From contig JBGFRC010000019.1 in the NCBI GenBank assembly GCA_041695325.1, positions 1 to 64,000 on the forward strand: DNA of 64,000 nucleotides, written 5' to 3'. A model generated the notes under the pieces. The model worked only from the letters and a program-made list of their open reading frames with translations, did not search any database and was not told where the DNA came from. How positions within the stretch are numbered: the first letter of the stretch is position 1; every line of letters begins with the position of its first letter. A program made the translations under genes and the position numbers. Of the stretch, positions 1 to 10,253 are shown piece after piece. The DNA comes from SURF-13 sp041695325. GTDB lineage: Bacteria > Pseudomonadota > Gammaproteobacteria > SURF-13.

Positions 1-1481
1 ACGCTCAAGGCGGCGCGCCGCAGCCCGAACGGGTCTTTGTCGCCGCCGGGTATCAGTCCGACACCGTGTATGCCGACCAACGTATCCAGTTTGTCGGCAA
101 GGCCGACGCAAATTCCCGTAGCGCTCCGCGGCACACGCTCATAGTGCTCACGAATCGCCTGCGCCACCTCAAGGGCTTCGCCGTCGTGCAGCGCGTAGTA
201 ATAGCCCATAACGCCCTGCAACTCCGGGAACTCCCCCACCATGCCGGTGAGCAGATCGGCCTTGCACAGCCGGGCCGCGCGCTCGACCTGTTTGATGTCC
301 GCCGCGAACTTCATTTCCTTGAGCCGCTCGGCGACCTCCACGGCGAGTTTCCGGATGCGCTCCACGCGCTGCAACTGGCTGCCGAGCTTGTTGTGATACA
401 CCACGTTGGCGAGCTTCGGCGCACGGTCTTCGAGTTTTACCTTTTTGTCCTGTTCAAAAAAGAACCCGGCGTCCGAAAGACGCGCGCGCAGCACGCGCTC
501 GTTGCCGCGGATGATGTGAGCGGGGTCATCAGCCTTATTGTTGCTGACGAATAAAAAGCGCGGCAATAATCTGCCCGATTGCTGCAATGGAAAATAGCGC
601 TGATGCTGTTGCATGCTGACGATCAGACATTCCTGGGGCACTTCCAGATACGCTGCGTCGAAACTACCGGCATACACCACTGGAAATTCGACCAGGCTGG
701 CCACCTCACTCAGCAATTCGATATTATCTCCTACGCTCCAGGTCACCGAATCGCCCAAGCCCCGCGCGGCGGCATCGAGCTGACCGGCTATCGAGTCACA
801 GCGTGCCTCGTGCTTAACAATCACATTTCCCTGCTGCTCCAGTGCGCGCTCATAGTCATCGGCCTTTGCAATAACCAGCTCACCACCGGCAAGAAAGCGG
901 TGGCCTGATGTTTTGTTACTGCTTTTCAGCCCCAGCACTTCGCCCGGCACTATCCTGCCGCCGTGCAGCATAATCAGCCCATGCACCGGGCGCACGAATT
1001 CCACCTCGCCTCCACGCCAGCGCATCAGCTTGGCGACGGGGAGCTTTTTAATCACGCCCGCAACGATGGCGGCCAGGTGTTTTTCCAGCGCCTCGCCGGG
1101 CTGCCTGGCGCGGAACACGAAGTATTCGCCTTTTTTGTCGCTTTGTTTTTCGAGTTTTTCGACGGCGACGCCGCAAGACCTGGCGAAACCGATGAGCGCG
1201 GGCGTGGGTTTTTCATTCTGGTCCAAGGCGCCGGCGAGCGCCGGGCCTTTGCGTTCAATCGTGCGCTCCGGCTGTTTGTCCAGCACATCCTTGATAAGCG
1301 CCGCCAAGCGGCGCGGCGTGGCATACTCGGTGACGGCCTTGGCGTAGTCAGCGTCCGCCGCGACCAGGCCCTGTTCCTTCAGCCCTTCAAATATTCCTTT
1401 GCAAAAGGCCTGGGAAAGTTTAAGCAGCGACTTGGGCGGCAGCTCTTCGGTGAGCAGCTCAATGAGCAGGCTGTCTTGCAT
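1..1481 (-). CDS. glyS: Glycine--tRNA ligase beta subunit (3' part beyond window)
   Basis: Beta chain of the heterotetrameric (alpha2beta2) glycyl-tRNA synthetase, which binds tRNA-Gly and works with GlyQ in the cytoplasm. Reading the minus strand from an ATG at 1481, the frame stays open to the window edge (about 493 codons of a usual ~690). The N-terminus reads MQDSLLIELLTEELPPKSL, the typical GlyS opening, and the frame ends in the conserved KDPFGLRRAAL stretch. It lies about 56 nt downstream of glyQ in the same direction, so the two are surely one operon; the gap is mostly a C/G-rich palindromic repeat. The long plus-strand frames across this region are shadows. Confidence 0.95.
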   Translation of the reverse strand, partial: MQDSLLIELLTEELPPKSLLKLSQAFCKGIFEGLKEQGLVAADADYAKAVTEYATPRRLAALIKDVLDKQPERTIERKGPALAGALDQNEKPTPALIGFARSCGVAVEKLEKQSDKKGEYFVFRARQPGEALEKHLAAIVAGVIKKLPVAKLMRWRGGEVEFVRPVHGLIMLHGGRIVPGEVLGLKSSNKTSGHRFLAGGELVIAKADDYERALEQQGNVIVKHEARCDSIAGQLDAAARGLGDSVTWSVGDNIELLSEVASLVEFPVVYAGSFDAAYLEVPQECLIVSMQQHQRYFPLQQSGRLLPRFLFVSNNKADDPAHIIRGNERVLRARLSDAGFFFEQDKKVKLEDRAPKLANVVYHNKLGSQLQRVERIRKLAVEVAERLKEMKFAADIKQVERAARLCKADLLTGMVGEFPELQGVMGYYYALHDGEALEVAQAIREHYERVPRSATGICVGLADKLDTLVGIHGVGLIPGGDKDPFGLRRAALS

Positions 1482-1537
1482 ATTCTTTAATTTGAGTGAA
1501 GATGGATTGGAAGGAAAATCCCCCTCCGCCCCCCTTT

Positions 1538-2491
<954 letters not shown>

Positions 2492-2557
2492 AATTGTTAG
2501 TATAGCGCGATATGCGCCGCTGGCTAAGTAGGTTAAATTGAAGACTTCCGATTTGCA

Positions 2558-2574
2558 TGCACCACTTTAGTGCA
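2558..2574 (+). promoter_or_regulatory. NtrC-binding site (distal) upstream of glnA
   Basis: TGCACCACTTTAGTGCA, one mismatch from the NtrC dyad TGCACCA-N3-TGGTGCA. It lies about 85 bp upstream of the sigma54 promoter, a normal enhancer distance. Confidence 0.75.
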
Positions 2575-2587
2575 CATAGATTTTTAT

Positions 2588-2604
2588 TGCCCCAACATGG
2601 GGCA
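2588..2604 (+). promoter_or_regulatory. Second NtrC-type dyad upstream of glnA
   Basis: TGCCCCAACATGGGGCA is a perfect 17-bp palindrome with the same length and spacing as the NtrC site 30 bp upstream (centre to centre, close to three helical turns). It probably supports cooperative binding of phosphorylated NtrC. Confidence 0.6.
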
Positions 2605-2655
2605 TATAGTATTGGGCTGTTTCTAAAAACAAAAGCAAAATTAGGGATTTATAAA

Positions 2656-2671
2656 TGGCACGTTTCGTGCC
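2656..2671 (+). promoter_or_regulatory. Sigma54 (-24/-12) promoter of glnA
   Basis: TGGCACGTTTCGTGCC matches the RpoN consensus TGGCAC-N5-TTGC with one change (GTGC for TTGC) and keeps the invariant GG-N10-GC spacing. It lies 84 bp before the glnA ATG and downstream of two NtrC dyads. Confidence 0.8.
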
Positions 2672-2754
2672 AAAATGATTTTTTGTCAATTGCAACTCCA
2701 TAACCACAAGCAGCGCCGATTCCTTATCTAAGCCATTACTAGCAGGAGAGTTTC

Positions 2755-4161
<1,407 letters not shown>

Positions 4162-4177
4162 GCAGTGCTTGAAGCCT

Positions 4178-4203
4178 ACGTCCCCCGTACGGGGGACGTT
4201 TTA
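4178..4203 (+). terminator. Rho-independent terminator of glnA
   Basis: Perfect 10-11 bp stem (ACGTCCCCCGT paired with ACGGGGGACGT), followed by TTTTAT, 17 nt after the glnA stop. The following 190 bases up to the peptidase gene are AT-richer and contain several TAGTCTA words but no promoter I can assign. Confidence 0.85.
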
Positions 4204-4396
4204 TGCGGCTTTGGCGCGATTCCTGCAGCCGACCATAGATAGCGGTTGCCCGCAACTTAGATCTAGTCTAATTGAAAGACTGAATTTAAAATGGAGCGAA
4301 AAACCGGGGTGGTTTTAGGTTGCATTTCGGGCGAGAATGTAATCTAATTCACGGCTGACTATAGTCTAACAATCATCAAGCGGCAGGGAGGGGGTG

Positions 4397-5434
4397 ATGA
4401 AACTCCTGAAAATCAAAGTGTTAATAAAGCGCCTGTTCCCGGAACGCCAGCTTTTCTACCGCAGCCAGGGGCGGATACGCTTCATTTCCTTCGCGCCGGG
4501 CGTACAGATTACGTGCGCCGCGCTGTTACTGGCATGGGGCGGCTGGACTGGTTACCGTGAGTTCGCCACCATCACCGATGCCGAACGCATCGCCCTGCAG
4601 GAGGCGGAGATCAAACGGCTGACGTCCGAATCCGGCGCCTTCAAGGCTCAAAGTGAGACCCTCGCCCATCAAGTGGCGCAACTGCAAGATTATCTGCAAA
4701 ATTCGTTGAGCCGCCTGGCCGAAATGAAGGCCACCCATGAAGAGATGGTGGCGCTGGTACAGGAGCATACCCAATCCGATGTGCAGCGTATGGGACGCGC
4801 GCTCGCCCTCACCGGCCTCAAACTGGATCAATTGCTGCCCAGTTCAAGCAAGCCCGGCGCCAATAGAGGCGTGGGCGGGCCCTTGATTGATCCCGAAGCC
4901 GATCAAAACCGCGCCCCCTATAGCGGGCTGTCCGGCCTTCTTGCCGCACCTCCCACCAACATGGGACAACTCGACCAGCAATTGAGCACCTGGTCCCGGC
5001 TGCGCTCCGTATTGAATCGCCTGCCGCTCGGCATACCCGTCGAGGCCGGCAATGTGACGAGCGGTTTTGGCGCGCGCAGCGACCCCTTTACGCATGGCAG
5101 CGCGGTACATTACGGCCTGGACATCGCCGCGCCGAAAGGCACGCCCATTTATGCCACCGCGCCGGGGACGGTGACCTTCGCTGGCCGCAACGGCCCTTAC
5201 GGACTCATGGTGGAAATAGACCACGGCCTGGGGATAAAGACGCGCCACGGGCATTTGAGCAAAATCGTGGTCCGGGCGGGCGACAAGATTGCCTATCGTG
5301 ATAGAATCGGTTTGATGGGTTCAACCGGACGTAGTACCGGGCCGCACCTGCATTACGAAGTGGTGTTCAACGGCGTGCCGCAAGACCCGGCCAAATTCCT
5401 CAAGGCAGGCAAATATGTTCTCGAAAAAGGATAA
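4397..5434 (+). CDS. M23 family metallopeptidase (periplasmic, membrane-anchored)
   Basis: Likely a peptidoglycan DD-endopeptidase cutting cross-bridges in the periplasm. Residues ~30-50 form one membrane segment (VQITCAALLLAWGGW) after a basic cytoplasmic stretch, residues ~65-130 are a coiled coil, and the C-terminal ~130 residues are a complete LytM/M23 domain with zinc-binding HYGLDIAAPKG, HGHLS and TGPHLHYEV. This is the MepM/Csd-type architecture. Start: ATG at 4397 preceded by GGGAGGGGG; a GTG directly before it (4394) is also possible. The bactofilin gene begins 20 nt before this gene ends, so the two are translationally linked. Confidence 0.92.
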   Translation: MKLLKIKVLIKRLFPERQLFYRSQGRIRFISFAPGVQITCAALLLAWGGWTGYREFATITDAERIALQEAEIKRLTSESGAFKAQSETLAHQVAQLQDYLQNSLSRLAEMKATHEEMVALVQEHTQSDVQRMGRALALTGLKLDQLLPSSSKPGANRGVGGPLIDPEADQNRAPYSGLSGLLAAPPTNMGQLDQQLSTWSRLRSVLNRLPLGIPVEAGNVTSGFGARSDPFTHGSAVHYGLDIAAPKGTPIYATAPGTVTFAGRNGPYGLMVEIDHGLGIKTRHGHLSKIVVRAGDKIAYRDRIGLMGSTGRSTGPHLHYEVVFNGVPQDPAKFLKAGKYVLEKG

Positions 5435-5834
5435 GGTCGTGAGCAAAAACGGCAACGCCCCTTCCATCTTGAGCGCCAATCTGCGCGTGGTGGGCAACCT
5501 CACCACTGACGGCGAACTGCAGGTGGACGGTACCGTCGAAGGCGACGTGACCGCGGGCCGCCTCACCGTCGGCGCAAGCGCCAGGATCACCGGTAACGCC
5601 AACGCCGAACAGGTCATCGTGCAGGGGGAGGTGCGCGGCGCGATCCACGCGCGCACCGTGCAACTCGGGCGCAGCGCCAAGGTCACCGGTGACATTGGCT
5701 GGCGCGAAACGCTGACGATCGAGGCGGGCGCCTATTACGAGGGACAGTGCAAACACAGCGACAAGTCGCAGGACCTCAGCGAACACGCCGCCCTGCCCGA
5801 AACCGGGAGTTCCTTTCTGCAAAGAGTCATGTAG
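5415..5834 (+). CDS. Bactofilin (polymer-forming cytoskeletal protein)
   Basis: 139-aa bactofilin (DUF583/PF04519). The core is a right-handed beta-helix, seen as repeated short turns such as VVGNLTTDGELQVDGTVEGDV and later GEVRGAIHARTVQLG, with a disordered hydrophilic N-terminus and tail. Bactofilins polymerise without nucleotide and scaffold cell-wall enzymes. The gene overlaps the M23 peptidase gene by 20 nt, the arrangement known from bactofilin-peptidase pairs that control cell shape in other proteobacteria; partnership here is inferred from context. Confidence 0.9.
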   Translation: MFSKKDKVVSKNGNAPSILSANLRVVGNLTTDGELQVDGTVEGDVTAGRLTVGASARITGNANAEQVIVQGEVRGAIHARTVQLGRSAKVTGDIGWRETLTIEAGAYYEGQCKHSDKSQDLSEHAALPETGSSFLQRVM

Positions 5835-5873
5835 GACGGCTTAAGGCGCGCAGAACCGACACAAGCATTTTGC

Positions 5874-6431
5874 ATGAGACGATCGCGGCTAGCGCTTGTA
5901 TTAGCCTGCACGCCGCTGCTGGCGCAGGCCGCCATTTACAAGTGGGTCGGACCGGACGGCACAACCGTGTACTCCGACCAGCCGCAACCCGGCGCCGAGG
6001 AAATAAAGTTACCCAAAGAGCCGCCCCCGGCGGTCGAAGTCAAACCTATCCCCGCCACCGCGCCCACTCCTCCCATCGAAGCCGGGCCGGGTGAAAAACC
6101 CGCCGCGGCGCCTGAATTCAAGGGTTACAGCAAGGTGGCCATCGTCAGACCCAAAAACGATGAGGCCGTGCGCGCCAATGACGGCAACGTGGAGGTGGAG
6201 ATCGCCCTGGAACCCGCGTTTGATCCCAAGCTCGGCCACGTTTTCATAGCGAACCTGGACGGCGCACCCTTCGGCGCGCCGCAAACCGAACCCCTATTCC
6301 GGCTGCTTAACGTAGACCGCGGCACGCACAACCTGCGGGTAGAGGTAAAAGACAGCGAGGGCAACACCGTGGGCGACACCGGCTCCATCGTGTTTCACGT
6401 TCTGCGCGTATCAATAAGAAGAGCCCCTTGA
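5874..6431 (+). CDS. DUF4124 domain protein, secreted
   Basis: 185 aa. A signal peptide (RRSRLALVLACTPLLAQA) is followed directly by IYKWVGPDGTTVYSDQPQPG, the hallmark of the DUF4124 domain. A Pro-rich linker and a C-terminal beta-rich Ig-like region (VEVEIALEPAF, LRVEVKDSEGN) follow. Function unknown; families with this N-terminus are periplasmic and often sit next to glnLG in gammaproteobacteria. No clear ribosome site before the ATG. Confidence 0.8.
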   Translation: MRRSRLALVLACTPLLAQAAIYKWVGPDGTTVYSDQPQPGAEEIKLPKEPPPAVEVKPIPATAPTPPIEAGPGEKPAAAPEFKGYSKVAIVRPKNDEAVRANDGNVEVEIALEPAFDPKLGHVFIANLDGAPFGAPQTEPLFRLLNVDRGTHNLRVEVKDSEGNTVGDTGSIVFHVLRVSIRRAP

Positions 6432-6449
6432 GTTCCCCTTCTGGCATCT

Positions 6450-6516
6450 CAGCACTTGGTTGAAAAAAGGCCATCCGCGGCCCATAGCGCCTCGCAATTT
6501 GTTCTCCAACGAACTG
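6450..6516. repeat. Degenerate copy of the CAG-GTTGAAAAA inverted-repeat element
   Basis: The left end CACTTGGTTGAAAAAAGG and right end TTCTCCAACGAACTG resemble the ends of the better copy at 9202-9302, and the interior shares GCGCCTCGCA-like sequence with it. No flanking direct repeat remains, so this looks like an old, decayed copy. Confidence 0.5.
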
Positions 6517-6552
6517 CCACGGCTCCTCCTGGCTTGTTTTTTTCTATTTTGA

Positions 6553-6569
6553 TGCACCATAATAGTGCG
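6553..6569 (+). promoter_or_regulatory. NtrC-like site upstream of glnL
   Basis: TGCACCATAATAGTGCG, two mismatches from the NtrC dyad and nearly the same as the glnA site at 2558-2574. No sigma54 promoter is visible here. In enteric bacteria NtrC binding before glnL represses it, so an autoregulatory site is the natural reading. Confidence 0.6.
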
Positions 6570-6683
6570 TACCATGTTCAGCCACCCGCGACAGGATCCG
6601 CCGTCTATTTATTAACAAATTGTTTTATATACGTTTTTTAAGAACGCGAGCGACTTGGTTTGGGTCTTGCTATAGCCTTTGAT

Positions 6684-7787
6684 ATGAGCGCGGCTAAGCT
6701 GTATCCGTCCATCATCGAGAATCTTAATACGGCGGTGCTGCTTCTGGATGGGGCACTGAAGGTGGCCTACCTCAATCCAGCGGCGGAAATGTTGCTGGCG
6801 CTGTCCGCGCGTCAGGCGCGCGGCCTCTCGCTCAGCAGCCTGTTGCCGGAGGCGCACGCCTACCTGGAGGCATTGAGACGCGCGCTCATCAACCAGCACC
6901 CTTACACCGAGCGCGGCTTGAGCCTGCACCTACCCCATCAGGAACCCGTGGCCGTGGACAGCAGCGTGACGCCGCTCAGCAATCACAAGCTCCTGGTGGA
7001 GCTGTTGCGCGTGGACCAGCATCTGCGCATCACGCGCGAGGAGGCGCGTCTGGCGCAATATCAAACCAACCGCACGGTGCTCAAGGGACTGGCGCATGAA
7101 ATCAACAATCCTCTCGGCGGCTTGCGCGGCGCGGCGCAGCTCCTGGAGCGCGAACTCGATTCGGATACTCTCAAGGAATACACCCGCGTGATCATCGGCG
7201 AGGCGGACCGTTTGCAAAATCTCTTGAAACGCGTCCTTACGCCTAGCAGTCCACCACAACGGCGGATGATCAATATTCACGAGGTGCTGGAGCGGGTGCG
7301 CAGCCTGGTGCTGGCCGAAACCCATCAGGGCGTGGAGGTACGGCGCGATTATGACCCCAGCCTACCGGAATTGTCAGCCGACCCGGAGCAGTTGATCCAG
7401 GCGCTGCTCAACATCGCGCGCAATGCCGTCCAGGCCCTGGGCGGCAAGGGCATGATACGCTTCGGCACGCGCGTCGCGCGAGCGTGCAACATCGGCCACA
7501 AACGCCATCGCCTGGTGGCGCGCATCACGATCGCGGACAGCGGTCCCGGCATACCCTTGCAGATTATGGATAACATTTTTTACCCCATGGTCACCGGACG
7601 CGCCAATGGCACCGGCCTCGGCCTGTCCATCGCGCAAACGCTGATCAACCAGCACGACGGATTGATCGAGTGCACGAGCCGCCCCGGCGATACCGTGTTC
7701 ACGATTCTGTTGCCGTTGCAAACCGTGTCCCCGGCTGCGAGCGCGTCGTCCACAACCGTCTTCGCGGCAACGCGGATCAGGGAGTAG
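6684..7787 (+). CDS. glnL: Nitrogen regulation sensor kinase NtrB
   Basis: Soluble histidine kinase/phosphatase for NtrC, controlled by PII. 367 aa from the ATG at 6684 (an upstream TTG would add eight residues). N-terminal PAS domain (IIENLNTAVLLLDGALKVAYLNPAA), His138 in GLAHEINNPLGG, N box LLNIARNAVQAL, and G boxes ADSGPGIP and GTGLGLSIAQ. No membrane segment, as expected for NtrB. Ends 8 nt before glnG. An NtrC-like site upstream suggests feedback control. Confidence 0.96.
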   Translation: MSAAKLYPSIIENLNTAVLLLDGALKVAYLNPAAEMLLALSARQARGLSLSSLLPEAHAYLEALRRALINQHPYTERGLSLHLPHQEPVAVDSSVTPLSNHKLLVELLRVDQHLRITREEARLAQYQTNRTVLKGLAHEINNPLGGLRGAAQLLERELDSDTLKEYTRVIIGEADRLQNLLKRVLTPSSPPQRRMINIHEVLERVRSLVLAETHQGVEVRRDYDPSLPELSADPEQLIQALLNIARNAVQALGGKGMIRFGTRVARACNIGHKRHRLVARITIADSGPGIPLQIMDNIFYPMVTGRANGTGLGLSIAQTLINQHDGLIECTSRPGDTVFTILLPLQTVSPAASASSTTVFAATRIRE

Positions 7788-7795
7788 AGCGCGCC

Positions 7796-9205
7796 ATGTC
7801 GGAAAAAATAACCGTGTGGGTGATAGATGACGATCGCTCCATCCGCTGGGTGCTGGAAAAGGCCCTGCAGGGAGTGGACATGCAGGTGCGCTGCTTCGAA
7901 AGCGGACGCGGCGTGGTGCACGCGCTCGCGCGCGAGACGCCGGATGTGCTTATCAGCGACATCCGCATGCCCGACGTCAACGGCCTGGAGCTTCTGAGCG
8001 AGATCAAGCAACGTTACCCGCAACTGCCGGTCATCATCATGACCGCGCACTCCGATCTCGACAGCACCGTCGCCGCCTATCAGCGCGGAGCATTCGAGTA
8101 TCTGCCCAAGCCGTTTGACGTGGACGAGGCGGTGAACCTGGTGCAGCGCGCGCTCAGGGCAAAGCGCAATCAGCGGAGCGCGGACGCGCAAGGCCAGGCG
8201 CCGTTCACGCCTGAAATCATCGGCGAGGCGGCCTCCATGCAGGAGGTGTTCCGCGCCATCGGCAGGCTGTCACGCTCGCACATGACGGTGCTCATCACCG
8301 GCGAGTCGGGTACGGGCAAGGAGCTGGTGGCGCGCGCGCTGCACCGGCACAGTCCGCGCGCCGACAAGCCCTTCCTCGCGCTCAACATGGCGGCGATTCC
8401 GCGCGATCTGCTGGAGTCGGAGCTGTTCGGCCACGAGCGCGGCGCGTTCACCGGCGCGCAGCAGCAGCGCATCGGACGCTTCGAGCAGGCCAACGGCGGC
8501 GCCTTGTTCCTGGACGAGATCGGCGACATGCCCGCGGAATTGCAGACCCGATTGCTGCGCGTGCTGGCCGACGGCGAGTTCTACCGCGTAGGCGGCCACC
8601 AGCCGGTGAAGGTGGACGTGCGCATCATCGCCGCCACGCACCAGAATCTGGAGCAGCGCGTGCAGCAGGAGCGTTTCCGCGAAGACCTGTTCCACCGCCT
8701 CAACGTGATTCGCGTGCACGTTCCCGCGCTGCGCGAGCGGCGCGAGGACATCCCTGCGCTGGCGCGCCACTTCCTGGCGCAGGCCGCGCGGGAGCTGAAC
8801 GTCGAGGCGAAGATTTTGAGCGCCGACACCGAGGTGCAGTTGTGCCGCCTCCCCTGGCCCGGCAACGTGCGCCAACTGGAAAACACCTGTCGCTGGCTCA
8901 CCGTGATGACCGTCGGCCAGGTGATACACCCGGAGGATTTGCCCCCCGAGCTGCGCCACCCGCACGCGCAGGATGACGCGCGTGAAGACTGGCAGAGCGC
9001 CTTGCAGCGCTGGGTGCAGTTGCGTCTCATGCACGGCGAGAGCGGTTTACTCAACAGCGCCGGACCCAATTTCGAGCGCATCATGATCGAGACCGCGCTG
9101 AAGCACACCGGCGGACGGCGCCAGGACGCGGCCAAATTGCTCGGCTGGGGACGCAATACGCTGACGCGCAAAATCCAGGAGCTGGGACTGGAGGCGTCAG
9201 ACTAA
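7796..9205 (+). CDS. glnG: Nitrogen regulation response regulator NtrC
   Basis: Sigma54-dependent activator phosphorylated by NtrB; 469 aa from the ATG at 7796 (GGGAG ribosome site). Receiver domain with Asp55 in LISDIRMPD; AAA+ domain with Walker A GESGTGKE, the sigma54-contacting GAFTGA loop and Walker B GGALFLDEIGD; C-terminal Fis-type helix-turn-helix (RRQDAAKLLGWGRNTLTRK). Expected targets in this window are the NtrC sites before glnA and glnL. The TAA stop lies within the CTAA direct repeat of the inverted-repeat element that starts at 9202. Confidence 0.97.
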   Translation: MSEKITVWVIDDDRSIRWVLEKALQGVDMQVRCFESGRGVVHALARETPDVLISDIRMPDVNGLELLSEIKQRYPQLPVIIMTAHSDLDSTVAAYQRGAFEYLPKPFDVDEAVNLVQRALRAKRNQRSADAQGQAPFTPEIIGEAASMQEVFRAIGRLSRSHMTVLITGESGTGKELVARALHRHSPRADKPFLALNMAAIPRDLLESELFGHERGAFTGAQQQRIGRFEQANGGALFLDEIGDMPAELQTRLLRVLADGEFYRVGGHQPVKVDVRIIAATHQNLEQRVQQERFREDLFHRLNVIRVHVPALRERREDIPALARHFLAQAARELNVEAKILSADTEVQLCRLPWPGNVRQLENTCRWLTVMTVGQVIHPEDLPPELRHPHAQDDAREDWQSALQRWVQLRLMHGESGLLNSAGPNFERIMIETALKHTGGRRQDAAKLLGWGRNTLTRKIQELGLEASD

Positions 9206-9302
9206 CAGTTTGTTGAAAAAGGCCGTCCTGGCCTTTTTCAACTCGCTTCGGCGCGGCACGCCCCTCTGGCGCTTAGCAGTTCGTTTTTCAACGAACTGCT
9301 AA
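9202..9302. repeat. MITE-like element (type 1) on the glnG stop codon
   Basis: 93 bp flanked by CTAA at 9202-9205 and 9299-9302. The ends are inverted repeats: CAGTTTGTTGAAAAAGG on the left, and CAGTTCGTTGAAAAACG as the reverse complement of the right. Hairpins lie at 9212-9242 (GTTGAAAAAGGCC with GGCCTTTTTCAAC) and 9272-9303. The left CTAA contains the glnG TAA stop. The hairpin with its T-run probably also terminates glnLG transcription. Confidence 0.75.
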
Positions 9303-9338
9303 GTTTCGAGTCTTGAATTAGCAGCGGGAGATCAATGT

Positions 9339-9770
9339 ATGTCTCAGCGGAATGTATTCATCCGGCTTATCGCGCTGACTCTGGTCTGCGCTTCCTACGC
9401 TCACGCGGAACCGCGCAAGCCGGTCGCCAGTGAAGAACAGGGCATTTTACTTTCCCCCGGCATGATACAGCTCATGGAGGAGGCCGACGCGGGCGACGCG
9501 GACGCCGCCAACACGGTGGGCGTGCAATATGAAATGGGCCTGAGCGTGGTGCAGAATTACGTCGAGGCAATGAACTGGTACCGCAAGGCGGCCGCGATGG
9601 GCAGCGTCGAGGCCTTGTACAACATCGGCGCCATGCACGAAGGCGGCGTGGGCATGCCACGAGACAAAAATGAGGCGTTGCAGTGGTATGAAAAAGCCGC
9701 CGCCAAGGGCCACAGCGGCGCGCAAACCCGCATCAAGATACTCAAAGAGTCCGCATCGGGCCTGAAATAA
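9339..9770 (+). CDS. Sel1-repeat protein, exported
   Basis: 143 aa with a signal peptide (LIALTLVCASYAHA) and about two Sel1-like repeats: AANTVGVQYEMGLSVVQNY then EAMNWYRKAAAMGSVEALYN and the NEALQWYEKAAAKGH unit. Such solenoids mediate protein-protein contacts; partner unknown. GCGGGAG lies upstream of the ATG. Convergent with coaD, ending 3 nt from it. Confidence 0.85.
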   Translation: MSQRNVFIRLIALTLVCASYAHAEPRKPVASEEQGILLSPGMIQLMEEADAGDADAANTVGVQYEMGLSVVQNYVEAMNWYRKAAAMGSVEALYNIGAMHEGGVGMPRDKNEALQWYEKAAAKGHSGAQTRIKILKESASGLK

Positions 9771-9773
9771 ATT

Positions 9774-10253
9774 CTAACGTCTTTTTCCCAGCAGCGCCGT
9801 ACGTACGATCTCCGGCACAAACGCCGACACATCGCCGCCGTAGCGGGCGATTTCACGCACCAGGCTGGATGAGATAAAGGTGTATTGTTCCGCGGGCGCG
9901 AGGAACACGGTTTCAATTTCCGGCGCCAAGCGGCGGTTCATGCCGGCGAGCTGGAATTCGTGCTCGAAGTCGGACACCGCGCGCAAGCCGCGCAGTATCA
10001 CGCTCGCGCCGCGCGCTTTTGCAAAATCGGCCAGCAAGGTGTCAAACCCGCACACCTCGGCGTTATGAATGCCGCCGAACGCGACGCGCGCGAGTTGCAC
10101 GCGCTCATCCAGCGAAAACGCCGGGGTCTTGGCCGGGTTGGCCGCCACCGCGACGATTACCCGGCTGAACAAGCGCGCCGCGCGCGCCACCAGGTCAATA
10201 TGGCCGTTGGTGATCGGATCAAACGTGCCGGGATAGATGGCGGTGATGTTCAT
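9774..10253 (-). CDS. coaD: Pantetheine-phosphate adenylyltransferase
   Basis: Penultimate step of coenzyme A synthesis: ATP plus 4'-phosphopantetheine to dephospho-CoA. 159 aa, the family length. TAIYPGTFDPITNGH carries the nucleotidyltransferase (T/H)xGH motif, and EYTFISSS-type YTFISSSLVREIA is the conserved C-terminal ATP-binding element. Start at the ATG 10253, which gives the canonical MNITAIYPGTFDP. The start lies inside the extended 3' end of rsmD (35 nt overlap), indicating coupling. Confidence 0.97.
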   Translation of the reverse strand: MNITAIYPGTFDPITNGHIDLVARAARLFSRVIVAVAANPAKTPAFSLDERVQLARVAFGGIHNAEVCGFDTLLADFAKARGASVILRGLRAVSDFEHEFQLAGMNRRLAPEIETVFLAPAEQYTFISSSLVREIARYGGDVSAFVPEIVRTALLGKRR

